From positions 1-64,000 of the forward strand of contig NZ_JAAAWN010000025.1 of NCBI RefSeq assembly GCF_010500865.1: DNA of 64,000 nt, in the 5' to 3' direction. Under the pieces are notes generated by a model. That model searched no databases, was not told the origin of the DNA, and worked only from the letters and a program-made list of their open reading frames with translations. This DNA is from Alteromonas profundi (lineage in GTDB: Bacteria; Pseudomonadota; Gammaproteobacteria; Enterobacterales; Alteromonadaceae). Shown here piece by piece: positions 44,636 through 53,507 of this stretch (the stretch's first letter is position 1; each line of letters starts with the position of its first letter). Position numbers and translations under genes: made by a program.

Positions 44636-45196
44636 ATGAGTATCTTTGCTCTCATGTTACTTGCCTTTGCTATGTCTACTGATGCTTTTGCTGCCGCTAT
44701 AGGTAAGGGTGTCAAAATAAAGAATCCTCGTTTTAGCTTTGCTATCAAAGTCGGCTTTACATTTGGTTTAATAGAAGCAATCACTCCTGTTATAGGTTGG
44801 ATAATAGGACATGCAGCTTCTTCTTATGTAGAAGCGTGGGATCATTGGATTGCGTTGATTATTCTTACCGGCTTAGGCGTTTATATGGTCTTTGAAAGCT
44901 TTCAACCTGCCATTGATGATGAAAGTAAAACGCAAAAACAGTCGTTTATTTTGCTATGTGTGACTGCGTTTGGTACTAGCATAGACGCAATGGCGGTTGG
45001 CGCAAGCCTTGCCTTTGTTGATGTAAATATCATGACGGCCTCCGGCTTAATTGGTTTGGCCACGTTTTTGATGGTAACGACAGGTATTATGCTGGGTAGT
45101 TTAATGGGCTCTTTAATAGGCAAAAGAGCCGAGACATTTGGCGGAGTCATACTTATTTCAGTGGGTATGTGGATTTTTACAACCCACACTCTTTAG
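44636..45196 (+). CDS. mntP: Manganese efflux pump MntP
   Basis: A 186-residue inner-membrane protein with six helices in two related halves. Conserved acidic signatures in each half: 'FAMSTDAFAAAIGKG' and 'FGTSIDAMAVGAS', whose Asp residues line the Mn2+ path. The full family length is present. Exports excess Mn2+. Controlled by the riboswitch in its leader. The ribosome site GGAG lies nine bases before the ATG. Confidence 0.95.
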   Translation: MSIFALMLLAFAMSTDAFAAAIGKGVKIKNPRFSFAIKVGFTFGLIEAITPVIGWIIGHAASSYVEAWDHWIALIILTGLGVYMVFESFQPAIDDESKTQKQSFILLCVTAFGTSIDAMAVGASLAFVDVNIMTASGLIGLATFLMVTTGIMLGSLMGSLIGKRAETFGGVILISVGMWIFTTHTL

Positions 45197-45213
45197 AATT
45201 CAACAATATGATA

Positions 45214-45244
45214 ATGCAACTACTTCAAGTTGAAGTGGTTGCAT
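45214..45244. terminator. Long hairpin after mntP
   Basis: ATGCAACTACTTCAA-G-TTGAAGTGGTTGCAT: 15-bp arms with one G-T wobble around a single base, 18 bases past the mntP stop. No T-run follows, so it may be a structural 3' end or a recombination remnant rather than a classic terminator. Confidence 0.55.
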
Positions 45245-45432
45245 ACATCAACATGCATAAGCTGATATTTACATAAGTAGACTAACAAATACAATATCGA
45301 AGAGAATTTATGTGTTTTCGCACAATAAAATTTGGTACACAACTTCAATTTGGAATAATAAAGTTGGGAAAGTTTAAATAGAGCTGAGAAAGAAGAAAGC
45401 TCGCTCACTGTGTTACATCACAAAATATAAAT

Positions 45433-45448
45433 GTGATACGTCACATTT
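45433..45448 (+). repeat. Direct repeat copy 1 with internal dyad
   Basis: GTGATACGTCACATTT; one mismatch to copy 2 at 45958-45973. The core GTGA-N4-TCAC is an inverted repeat. This copy lies just past the 3' end of the interrupted gene at 45481-45897. Confidence 0.6.
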
Positions 45449-45480
45449 TCCTTATAGTGATTTTAACCATTTGTTTCCTA

Positions 45481-45897
45481 TCAAACTAATTTTAAATAAG
45501 CGGCCTCTTTTTTGAGCTGCTTTTTTAGTTTGAGTATTTTTATTTTCTGACAAAATGTCGGCTCACAGTGAATTTCGAAATCTACCACTTTTATCAGCGT
45601 ACTATCAGATCGACAGGGAATGACAGAGCGCCATGCGCCCTGACGAACCAATACGTTAGGCGGTAACGGGTATTCCATTTGAGCTTTTAGATCATTATGT
45701 ATTTTACCACGCCACTAGATTATCAGCTCTGCGCCTTCTCCCGCGATTTCTTGCCCTCTGTTAAATGCATCCCCCTCTAGATATCCGTTTATCCCGCTAT
45801 CACCGGCAGGGGGAGGTTTATATACAGGGCTGAACTCTCTAGTTTCAAGTATACTGAACAAAGATTCCAACGAACATATATGCCTAAACCGTCTCAA
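45481..45897 (-). pseudogene. Unknown gene interrupted by an in-frame TAG
   Basis: TTG 45897, six to seven bases after AAGGA, starts a frame (MRRFRHICSLESLFSILETR...) that ends at TAG 45717-45715 after 60 codons. The same frame then continues through 'WRGKIHNDLKAQMEYPLPPN' and 'VLVRQGAWRSVIPC' to 45481, giving about 138 residues if the TAG is read. The protein-like sequence on both sides says it is one gene. I do not recognise the family; the N-terminal 'RHICSLESLFSILE' recalls proteins that start with a short-ADP-ribosyl-like fold, but this is only an impression. Ancestral codon probably CAG or TGG. Confidence 0.65.
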
Positions 45898-45957
45898 CGT
45901 TTTTCCTTCATTGGTGAACTACCCTCTTTATTAGACTTTATTTTCAGCCATCAACTC

Positions 45958-45973
45958 GTGATGCGTCACATTT
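45958..45973 (+). repeat. Direct repeat copy 2 with internal dyad
   Basis: GTGATGCGTCACATTT, 15 of 16 identical to copy 1, located in the divergent gap between the interrupted gene (45897) and the frameshifted gene (46036). An operator for both, or one of a pair of bracketing repeats. Confidence 0.6.
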
Positions 45974-46035
45974 ACTTGTTATGCTATTTACCATACACTT
46001 ATTATTATTTTGTATAGATAAGAGCAGCTGACGTG

Positions 46036-46651
46036 GTGAAGCAAACGCAGGACGAACTATCATTGTGGAATGAGTTTAACATCAACTCTATAGCGAGACT
46101 GCTAGAGGGCTTGAGCGATGAACATTACATTACTGATAATCACCCACCCGCTAGCGAAATCGAACTAATGACACTGAATGCAGTGTGGTATTAAACAAGC
46201 GACACACATTCTTAGAGAGTTTATCGTTGAGGAAAAAGTTCAGGCCATACAAACTCGATGGCGCAGCTTTAAGTACAGAAAGAAAAATAAGAAAACAACT
46301 TTGCAGGTAAATCAAGCATCGCGAAGGAAGATGCTGGACTTTGTGATCGACTCTGAGGTCAGCGATATTGACGAAGCCATCGATATACTATTGTCAAAGA
46401 AATACTATGACACTGACTTAGAGCAGGCAAAAGACATGCACGGTCTAAGGCTATACGATGAAGAAGAGACCTACCTACGCAATCTGTTAAATTCACTGAC
46501 CCGCCGTGACAGAAAGCGAATAGAGAAAGAAATCAGACAAGCGTTCCTTGCTGGATGGTCAGCCGCGAAGCGTTCAAGAACGAAAAAGGCCGGCGCAAAT
46601 GAAAGTGCTGTAGAGAGCTATTTCGCAAAAACTATTAAAGAGAAATATTAA
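46036..46651 (+). pseudogene. Unknown basic protein, probably frameshifted
   Basis: A frame from GTG 46036 (VKQTQDELSLWNEFN...) stops at 46194 after 52 codons, while a second frame, open from 46178 to 46651, encodes 157 residues rich in Lys/Arg and helices (REFIVEEKVQAIQTRWRSFK ... RDRKRIEKEIRQAF). The two overlap, and joining them by a +1 shift near 46180 gives one continuous protein of about 205 residues. The start at ATG 46178 has no ribosome site. The family is not recognised; the charge suggests a nucleic-acid-associated accessory protein. Confidence 0.5.
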
Positions 46652-46681
46652 GTGGATTATAAATTGTGTGATTCATAGACA

Positions 46682-46855
46682 TCATTTCACTTTTCGTAGT
46701 TGAAGATCACGTTGATAATTCGATAGCTGAATGCGCTCATTTTCAGTTTCGCAATTAGCGTGAACGTCTTCCCAGAGCGGTGTTTTTGCAAGGTGTTCAC
46801 ATACTATATCCATTGGAGTTTTACCTTTGAATGAGCCGTGAGCGCGTTGCCAATT
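46682..46855 (-). pseudogene. IS481-like transposase, C-terminal remnant
   Basis: A leftward frame, directly after a stop, reads NWQRAHGSFKGKTPMDIV ... WEDVHANCETENERIQLSNY ... LQLRKVK. It matches the way DDE integrase cores of the IS481/IS3 group end ('N-W-Q-R-x-H-x-S-x-x-G-x-x-P'). The upstream domain and the ends of the element are missing. It lies at the left edge of the copper island. Confidence 0.6.
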
Positions 46856-46967
46856 TCAATTAGCCATGTTCATAAGTTGCTATTTCATTCATAATGCGAC
46901 CTCAATGAATTGCCAAGATAAATTAGCAAGTTCCCGAACATGATCACTCATCGTCATCATCTTATTT

Positions 46968-48365
46968 TTAAGTATCGCTAAACTCAATAACAAAAACCGT
47001 CTTACTTTCATCGGATTCAACATACATATCGGCTCCGTTGATCTTCATCACAGACTTAGCAATGGTTAAGCCAAGTCCAGTGCCTTGACCATCTCTCTGT
47101 CGAGAGGGGTCAACTCGATAGAAACGATTGAACAATTTAGGAATATGCTGAGGCTCAATTTTCTCCCCGCTATTTGACACCATTATTTTCTGCTTTTTTG
47201 CTTTGCACTCCGTTTTGACATCTACCGTACTATTATAAGGAGCGTGTCTTATCGCATTTGAAATCAGATTTCCTATTGCCTGTCGGAACATGGTTTTGTC
47301 GCAGTGAATAGTAAATGAAGAGCCGGTAACTTGGATGTTTATGTGCTTCTCGTCAGCAAGTAAATTAAAGTAATCGAGCAGGCTTGATATTTCCTTTTGC
47401 ACATCTAAAAATTCAATTGTGGGCGTTATAAGTCCGTGCTCGGTTTTAGCCAATAGGAGCATATCACTCACCATTTTCGTCATGCGCTCATATTCTTCTA
47501 AATTAGAATAAAGTATGTCGGCGTATTCCTCGGTTGACCGCACTTGTCCTAACATCACTTGGGTTTGGGTCGTTAAATTAGTAATTGGGGTTCGTAATTC
47601 ATGCGCGATATCTGCTGAGAAGTGGGATAGTTTTTCAAAGCCACCTTCAAGACGTTCAATCATGGTGTTGAAAGAATTTACTAGGGTGATTAATTCTTCT
47701 GGCACCTCATCTGGGTTTAGTCGTATATCAAGATTATCGGCGGTGATAGTTTCAATTTTTCGCGTAAGCTTTCTTAATGGTGATAGGCTTCTGTAAATCG
47801 CAAAACGCGCAGCTAATACTGTAATAATGCCTGAACAAATAATGATGCCCATTACCGATTGTAAAAGGTTGTTCATAAACGTCATGTGGAATTCCATGTT
47901 TGACGCTACGATGATGATATAGCTAGTATCATGCGTATTAAAGCTTAATTTAATGGCTCTATGCATGTGGTTTTCATCGCTAAACAACAACATGTCTTTC
48001 GGACTAATTGATGTGTATGTTGTGGCTGTTTTAGGAAAGAATGAAAAATCAGCTCCTTCACTTGTAAATATCGTATCTCCTTTGTCATCCTCAACATGAT
48101 AGTAGACACCATGATGTCCTGAAACTGCCTGGAATAAAAGCTTGGAAGGTTGTACCGATTGATCATGTGACTTTTCGAGCTTTGACTTAATGGCATGAAA
48201 CACCTCATTAAGCTCATCGGCATCTTGTTCTTGAAAATGGTCTTCAATAGAGGTGACTACTAGTGTGCCCATAATGCCAAGACACACGAAAATAGCTATT
48301 CCCACAAATACCATTGTTCGAAAGGAAATTGAGTACGGCTTTTGTCTTTTAATTTTGCTCTTCAT
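46968..48365 (-). CDS. cusS: Copper/heavy-metal sensor histidine kinase CusS-like
   Basis: A 465-residue sensor kinase: TM1 (about 16-40), periplasmic sensor (about 41-160) with several His and Met residues, TM2 (about 163-190), HAMP, HisKA with H255 ('[15 protein letters not shown]') and HATPase_c ('[11 protein letters not shown]', '[13 protein letters not shown]'). It matches the heavy-metal sensor kinase family by order and length. Its start lies 17 bases inside the response-regulator gene, so the two are coupled. Senses periplasmic Cu+/Ag+ and phosphorylates CusR. Confidence 0.92.
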   Translation of the reverse strand: MKSKIKRQKPYSISFRTMVFVGIAIFVCLGIMGTLVVTSIEDHFQEQDADELNEVFHAIKSKLEKSHDQSVQPSKLLFQAVSGHHGVYYHVEDDKGDTIFTSEGADFSFFPKTATTYTSISPKDMLLFSDENHMHRAIKLSFNTHDTSYIIIVASNMEFHMTFMNNLLQSVMGIIICSGIITVLAARFAIYRSLSPLRKLTRKIETITADNLDIRLNPDEVPEELITLVNSFNTMIERLEGGFEKLSHFSADIAHELRTPITNLTTQTQVMLGQVRSTEEYADILYSNLEEYERMTKMVSDMLLLAKTEHGLITPTIEFLDVQKEISSLLDYFNLLADEKHINIQVTGSSFTIHCDKTMFRQAIGNLISNAIRHAPYNSTVDVKTECKAKKQKIMVSNSGEKIEPQHIPKLFNRFYRVDPSRQRDGQGTGLGLTIAKSVMKINGADMYVESDESKTVFVIEFSDT

Positions 48366-49032
48366 CAGTTGTTAATTTGTATCCCATACCACGAACCGTT
48401 TGAATCAGTTTTGGGGAAAATTCATCATCAATTTTAGCTCTCAAGCGGCGTATTGCTACATCGATGACGTTTGTATCGCTGTCGAAATTAATGTCCCATA
48501 CTTGAGACGCAATCAACGAGCGTGGAAGCACCTCTCCTTGTCTTCTGACCATGAGTTCTAAAAGCGAAAACTCTTTTGTTGTCAAATTAATGGATTGGCC
48601 AGCGCGTTTTACAGCACGAGACGGGATATCCATTTGTAAATCTGCGACTTGTAGCAGGTTAGTAGCTACTGTATTTCCTCTTCGAAAAAGGGTTCTGACT
48701 CTAGCCAACAATTCTGCAAAAGCAAAAGGCTTCACTAAATAATCGTCAGCGCCCAGCTCTAGACCTTTTACTCTGTCATTGACACTGTCTCTTGCAGTTA
48801 AAAATAATACAGGAGTTTGATTGCCAGATTGACGCAATGATTCTAGAATCCGCCAACCATTAATGTCTGGCAGCATGATATCTAAGATTATTAGATTATA
48901 CTCGCCCGTCATCGCTTTATGGTGACCATCTAAACCATTTCGAACGAGCTCAATGACAAATCCAGACTCCGTTAGTCCTTGCTTTATATAGTCACCGATT
49001 TTCTTTTCATCCTCGACTACCAAAATTTTCAT
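48349..49032 (-). CDS. cusR: OmpR-family response regulator CusR-like
   Basis: A 227-residue regulator: receiver with phospho-acceptor D51 ('[14 protein letters not shown]') and the K-loop ('YLVKPFAF'), then an OmpR-type winged helix (about 128-222; '[20 protein letters not shown]', '[11 protein letters not shown]'). Divergent from the efflux operon; the palindrome at 49197-49212 is a likely binding site and would serve both directions. Confidence 0.94.
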   Translation of the reverse strand: MKILVVEDEKKIGDYIKQGLTESGFVIELVRNGLDGHHKAMTGEYNLIILDIMLPDINGWRILESLRQSGNQTPVLFLTARDSVNDRVKGLELGADDYLVKPFAFAELLARVRTLFRRGNTVATNLLQVADLQMDIPSRAVKRAGQSINLTTKEFSLLELMVRRQGEVLPRSLIASQVWDINFDSDTNVIDVAIRRLRAKIDDEFSPKLIQTVRGMGYKLTTDEEQN

Positions 49033-49196
49033 AGTTAACTCACGTATGCGTAATGTAATTTCAGCACTTAGATTTGGTAAGTGCTTAACAAGGCGGTGTT
49101 CAATATCGGATCTTGCAACTCAGGCCAACAAAACGTACCTCACTCACAAGCAATATATTCCAATGCATAAAAATAACCAACGATTGCTCTGACTAG

Positions 49197-49212
49197 ATTA
49201 CAACATTGTAAT
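49197..49212. promoter_or_regulatory. CusR/CopR box
   Basis: ATTACAA-CA-TTGTAAT, a perfect 16-bp palindrome with the two-base centre and TTGT core known from Cus boxes. A TATACT at 49245-49250 could be the -10 of the rightward operon without a good -35, which fits an activator-dependent promoter. Confidence 0.75.
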
Positions 49213-49336
49213 GAGCAGGTAATCGCACTGCCATGTTGCTTAACTATACTCTTTATCTGGAACTATATTTAGAATACCTTATCAAAGTTATTTCAAGAAT
49301 AGTAAAGTCGTATTAGATTATTCATTAAGGGTTGGT

Positions 49337-49696
49337 GTGGTCAGTAAATGCATTAAAACTGTTTTGCTTATAATGTTTTTAAGCACTCAAGTTGCAGATT
49401 CGTTTGCGATGTCCAACCCTGGCTGTGACATGCAAAATGACATGCATGAGCAACACCTTATAGATAACGAGCACAATTCATCACAAAATAGTCATGAGAC
49501 GAATCAGATGGACGCGGATTGCTGTGGCGACGGTTGTGCTTGCCCTCTAGGCATTGTGTCTATCGCGATGCTCGTGAATTTTGACATTTTAACTCCAATC
49601 GAATTCAAATCCCTTAAGCCCAACACTTTTATCACGGATGCAGACGACGCTGTCCTTGGTCGCTTGCAACGCCCCCCAAAACGCTCTATAGCCTAA
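49337..49696 (+). CDS. Small Cys/His/Met-rich exported protein, possible copper-binding
   Basis: A 119-residue protein from GTG 49337 (AAGGG five bases upstream): a signal peptide (to about residue 24), then a His/Met/Asn-rich part and the cluster 'DADCCGDGCACPLG', then a C-terminal hydrophobic segment. It resembles small CopL/DUF2946-type proteins found first in copper operons. Probably periplasmic or membrane-bound metal binding. First gene of the rightward copper run. Confidence 0.7.
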   Translation: MVSKCIKTVLLIMFLSTQVADSFAMSNPGCDMQNDMHEQHLIDNEHNSSQNSHETNQMDADCCGDGCACPLGIVSIAMLVNFDILTPIEFKSLKPNTFITDADDAVLGRLQRPPKRSIA

Positions 49697-49792
49697 CTCC
49701 AAAAATTTGGCGAAGCTCGTCAAAATTCCAATATCGAACGCCGCCGAATAAAGGCTGTGGTCGACATTTAAATTGTTAGAAAGAGAAATCAA

Positions 49793-50317
49793 ATGAAGCC
49801 AATAAAATTGCTTTTTACTAAATTAGTGCTGCTTATTTCATTGACTATCGTCGTTGCATGCACAAATGAATCAGTTACTACTGAACAAAATAAGACCAGT
49901 TCCCAAGATATTGAGTCAAGTTTAAAGTTGGACGTTTTTAAACGCGAGTCGTGTGGATGTTGTCAGGGATGGATTGATCATGCTGAATCTCAAGGCATCC
50001 AAACCGATGTAGATGATATTGTTTTTCTCACTACTAAAAAACAAGATCTCGGAATCGAGCCAATGTACCGCTCTTGCCATACATCGGTGTCAACTGAAGG
50101 ATATGTTTTCGAAGGTCATATACCCGTCAAATTTATTGTTAAATACTTAGATAATGTTCCGCAAGGCTCTATCGGCCTCTCAGTACCGGGTATGCCTGTT
50201 GGCAGCCCAGGAATGGAGAACGGTGATCAATTCAGACCATATCAAGTGTTATTGCTCAAAGATGACGGTACAGCAGAGGTTTTTGCAGAGGTGAATTCGT
50301 ATGAGGAGCAATTCTGA
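49793..50317 (+). CDS. DUF411 (CopG-type) metal-binding lipoprotein
   Basis: A 174-residue protein: lipobox VVA-C (about residue 23), then a DUF411 domain with 'RESCGCCQGWIDH' and 'YRSCHTSVSTEGYVFEGHIP', the two Cys-containing metal-site blocks of the family. DUF411 proteins (CopG of copper loci) bind Cu in the periplasm and may convert Cu+/Cu2+. The stop overlaps the next start by one base. Confidence 0.9.
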   Translation: MKPIKLLFTKLVLLISLTIVVACTNESVTTEQNKTSSQDIESSLKLDVFKRESCGCCQGWIDHAESQGIQTDVDDIVFLTTKKQDLGIEPMYRSCHTSVSTEGYVFEGHIPVKFIVKYLDNVPQGSIGLSVPGMPVGSPGMENGDQFRPYQVLLLKDDGTAEVFAEVNSYEEQF

Positions 50318-51678
50318 TGAGTGCTTTTAAAGGCTTTGCATGCTTAATTTTTCTTGTTACAACAAGTACTCAAATATCAGCAGAACAAAAGACCCCCCTT
50401 ACTTTGCAGCAGGCTGTTGCCCAAGCTATTCAAAAAGACCCGTGGTTGGAAGGTAGCCAATATCGGGAAAACGCGACTATTTCTTCAAGTATCGCCGCAG
50501 ATACTTTGCCTGATCCAGTTGTGTCTTTAGGGTTGGCAAACGTCCCTACCGATGGTTTTGCATTCGACCAAGAGCCTATGACTCAAATTAAAGCCGGCAT
50601 TTCACAGATGTTTCCTCGTGGAGAAAGCTTGAGTATTAGACGTAAGCAACTCGAAGAATTGGCAACGCAGCATCCATTTATGCGATTGGACAGAAGAGCC
50701 AAAACACAAGTTGCCGTTTCTATGAAGTGGTTAGATGTTTATCTAGCGCAGCAAAGCATTTCGCTAATTGGGAAAGACAGATCTTTGTTTGAACAACTCA
50801 GTGAAATTGCAGAAGCGAACTACTCCTCTGCCGTCGGTAAAGTCAGGCAACAAGATATTATCCGAGCGCAGCTAGAACTAGCGCGACTTGAAGACAGACT
50901 CACAAAATTATCTTCTCAAAAAGAAAGAGCCTCGGCCGAACTTTTAGAATGGTTGACCGGCGGCGATTCAGGCGCGTTCAATTACTCGGGAAATGTTGCC
51001 TCTCTTGAACTACCAAAAACGTTGCCAGAAATTGAAGGAATAGAGAACGCCTACTACAAGATATTGAAAGCTAATAATCAACAAATGTTGGCAAATATAC
51101 TCATCTCGCATCCTCTCATAAGAGCTGTTGAAAGCCGAATAAAGTCTAGTCAAACGGGTATCGAATTAGCAAAACAGCAATACAAGCCCCAATGGGGTGT
51201 AAACGCCAGCTATGCATATCGAGCAGATGACCAAATGGACAGAAGCCGAGCAGATTTTCTTTCAATCGGCGTTAGCTTTGACCTCCCCTTGTTTACAGAA
51301 AATAAACAAGATAAAGAAGTAAGCGCCGCCGTTAACGAATCAGAAGCAATTAAAACTGAAAAACGTTTAGTGCTTAGAGGCATGCTTGCTCAAATGCAAT
51401 CCATATTTGCAGCAAGACAAAGACTGCTGGAAAGACAAACTTTATATCGCACCAATATTCTACGGCAATCAAGCGAACAAGCAGATGCCGCGTTAACAGC
51501 TTATACCAATGACGACGGCGATTTTGCTGAGGTTGTGAGAGCACGGATCGCTGATCTAAATGCTCGTATTGACGCATTAGAAATCGAAGTCGAACTACTT
51601 AAAACAAACATTCAACTAAATTACTTTTTTTCTGAGCAGAGTCTTAAAGCTGTGTCCGAATTTGGAGCTAACCAATGA
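50317..51678 (+). CDS. cusC: CusC-like outer-membrane factor (TolC superfamily)
   Basis: A 453-residue outer-membrane efflux duct with a signal peptide (...TTSTQISA-EQK) and two OEP domains ('LTLQQAVAQAIQKDPWLEGSQYRENATI', 'HPLIRAVESRIKSSQTGIELAKQQYKPQWG'). Unlike E. coli CusC it has no lipobox. Completes the CusCBA channel. Overlaps cusB by ATGA. Confidence 0.9.
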   Translation: MSAFKGFACLIFLVTTSTQISAEQKTPLTLQQAVAQAIQKDPWLEGSQYRENATISSSIAADTLPDPVVSLGLANVPTDGFAFDQEPMTQIKAGISQMFPRGESLSIRRKQLEELATQHPFMRLDRRAKTQVAVSMKWLDVYLAQQSISLIGKDRSLFEQLSEIAEANYSSAVGKVRQQDIIRAQLELARLEDRLTKLSSQKERASAELLEWLTGGDSGAFNYSGNVASLELPKTLPEIEGIENAYYKILKANNQQMLANILISHPLIRAVESRIKSSQTGIELAKQQYKPQWGVNASYAYRADDQMDRSRADFLSIGVSFDLPLFTENKQDKEVSAAVNESEAIKTEKRLVLRGMLAQMQSIFAARQRLLERQTLYRTNILRQSSEQADAALTAYTNDDGDFAEVVRARIADLNARIDALEIEVELLKTNIQLNYFFSEQSLKAVSEFGANQ

Positions 51679-53507
51679 AAACTGTAAACGCAATCGCTAT
51701 AGGCGTGATAGCAGGCGCTGTAATTACAGCTCTTACCTACTCAATATTGCCAAGCTCAAATGGCTCACAAGATAGTAAGGCGGATGCCGGAGAAAAGCAG
51801 CCTTTGTATTGGGTTGCGCCAATGGATCCAAACTATAGAAGAGATGAGCCTGGGAAGTCCCCTATGGGCATGGATTTAGTACCTGTTTACGAAGATGAAC
51901 AAGGCGCAGGCGATAGCCCTGGCACGGTGAAAATTTCGCCAACTGTAGTGAATAATTTAGGTGTTCGTACTGCCAAAGTGGAACAGCGGTCTTTGCACGT
52001 ACCCATAAAAACAGTGGGTTATATCCAATATAATGAGGACACACTCGTTCATATTCACCCAAGGGTAGAAGGTTGGATAGATGAGCTATACGTAAAAGCA
52101 GCGGGCGAATACGTCAAAAAGGGCGAGCCACTGTACGCGCTTTATTCTCCCGAACTCGTAAATGCTCAAGAAGAATATCTTATTGCTTTAAAGCGCTCAA
52201 ATAAGGAGCTGATAGAGGCTTCAAAAACAAGGTTAAAAGCGCTGCAAATGCCAGAATCTGCAATTCAATCGCTTATCTCAACTGGTAAAGTTCAGCAAAC
52301 AATTACCTTCTATGCACCCCAAACTGGCTTTGTTGATAACTTGAATGTGCGCCAGGGGTTTTACGTAAAGCCAGGACTCACAATTTTATCAATTGGTGCG
52401 CTGGATGAAGTTTGGGTAGATGCTGAGGTGTTTGAGCGACAGTCTGCTCAAATTCAAGAGGGTTTGCCTGTGACTATGACTTTAGAATATCTCCCGGGTA
52501 AAGAGTGGACAGGAGATGTTGATTATATCTATCCAACCCTAGATGAAACGACTAGGACGCTTAAAGTCAGGCTGAGATTTACCAATGATGATTATGCACT
52601 AAAACCTAATATGTTCGCTCAGGTAACGATTCATTCTGATTTAACAGATGAGAATTTGCTCGTGCCCTCTGAGGCGGTAATCAGAACGGGTAGCCAAGAT
52701 AGAGTAGTTTTAGCACTTGGAGACGGTAAGTTTAAGTCGGTATCAGTAGAAGTTGGACAAGTAGTTGATGAACATACAGAGATCTTATCAGGCTTGAGAC
52801 TCAACGACAAAATCGTTACGTCAGCACAATTTTTACTCGATTCAGAAAGCAGCATTAGTTCTGATTTCAAAAGGATGGAGGAGCCTGAAGCGACTTCACA
52901 GTCGGTATATACAAAGGCTACCGTAAATAGCGTGATGACTGATCATAGAATGATAAATGTGGATCACGGCGCTATTGAAGAGTGGGAATGGCCGAGCATG
53001 ACAATGGATTTCACTGTTGCCGAAAGCGTCGACATTAATGAGTTGAAAGCCGGCATGTCACTTCATATGGAAATCACTAAAACTGACTCGGGAAGTTTCG
53101 AAGTAACCACCATTCATATCATGGATTCGATGAATGATATGGATAGGTCCGCGGACAGCACTGATTCAGGTCATGACGCAATGCAAAGTATGGAAGAGCC
53201 TATTATGTCGGTTTGGACAGAGGCAACCATAAATAACGTGATGATGGAGAGCAGACGAATCAACGTTGATCACGGGCCTATTGATGAGTGGGAATGGCCG
53301 AGTATGACAATGGATTTCGATGTTGCCGATAGCGTTGCTATTGAAGAATTGAAAGCCGGTATGTCACTGCACATGGAAATTGTCAAAGCCGACTCTGGAA
53401 GCTTTGAAGTAGCAACTGTCCATATCATGGGCTCGATGACTGACATGGACGATACCCAAGACATGGATCATTCTAATCATTCAGACCATCAAGGAGCTCA
53501 TCAATGA
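51675..53507 (+). CDS. cusB: CusB-like periplasmic adaptor fused to two CusF domains
   Basis: A 610-residue membrane-fusion protein. Order: one N-terminal helix (about 7-26), a heavy-metal-binding domain (about 45-72; 'YWVAPMDPNYRRDEPGKSP'), the adaptor core (about 80-400: beta-barrel, lipoyl, hairpin), then two copies of a CusF-type copper-chaperone domain at about 410-491 and 512-593. Each copy keeps the Cu+/Ag+ ligands: His in 'INVDHG', Trp and two Met in 'WEWPSMTMDF'. A His/Asp/Met-rich tail ends the protein. The normal free-standing CusF gene is absent, so the chaperone is built in twice. Coupled on both sides by ATGA. Confidence 0.92.
   Translation: MKTVNAIAIGVIAGAVITALTYSILPSSNGSQDSKADAGEKQPLYWVAPMDPNYRRDEPGKSPMGMDLVPVYEDEQGAGDSPGTVKISPTVVNNLGVRTAKVEQRSLHVPIKTVGYIQYNEDTLVHIHPRVEGWIDELYVKAAGEYVKKGEPLYALYSPELVNAQEEYLIALKRSNKELIEASKTRLKALQMPESAIQSLISTGKVQQTITFYAPQTGFVDNLNVRQGFYVKPGLTILSIGALDEVWVDAEVFERQSAQIQEGLPVTMTLEYLPGKEWTGDVDYIYPTLDETTRTLKVRLRFTNDDYALKPNMFAQVTIHSDLTDENLLVPSEAVIRTGSQDRVVLALGDGKFKSVSVEVGQVVDEHTEILSGLRLNDKIVTSAQFLLDSESSISSDFKRMEEPEATSQSVYTKATVNSVMTDHRMINVDHGAIEEWEWPSMTMDFTVAESVDINELKAGMSLHMEITKTDSGSFEVTTIHIMDSMNDMDRSADSTDSGHDAMQSMEEPIMSVWTEATINNVMMESRRINVDHGPIDEWEWPSMTMDFDVADSVAIEELKAGMSLHMEIVKADSGSFEVATVHIMGSMTDMDDTQDMDHSNHSDHQGAHQ
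52902..53453 (+). repeat. Tandem duplication of the CusF-domain coding segment
   Basis: Two units, 52902-53147 and 53208-53453, with a 306-base period (102 codons). About three quarters of the residues are identical by eye, with all metal ligands kept in both. Confidence 0.85.

Noticed and set aside
44398-44682. A 94-codon rightward frame over the mntP leader
   Set aside because: It runs through the riboswitch and into mntP in another frame, without a ribosome site.
45429-45448. CRP site
   Set aside because: TGTGA and TCACA are there, but the spacer is four bases rather than six; kept only as a repeat of unknown meaning.
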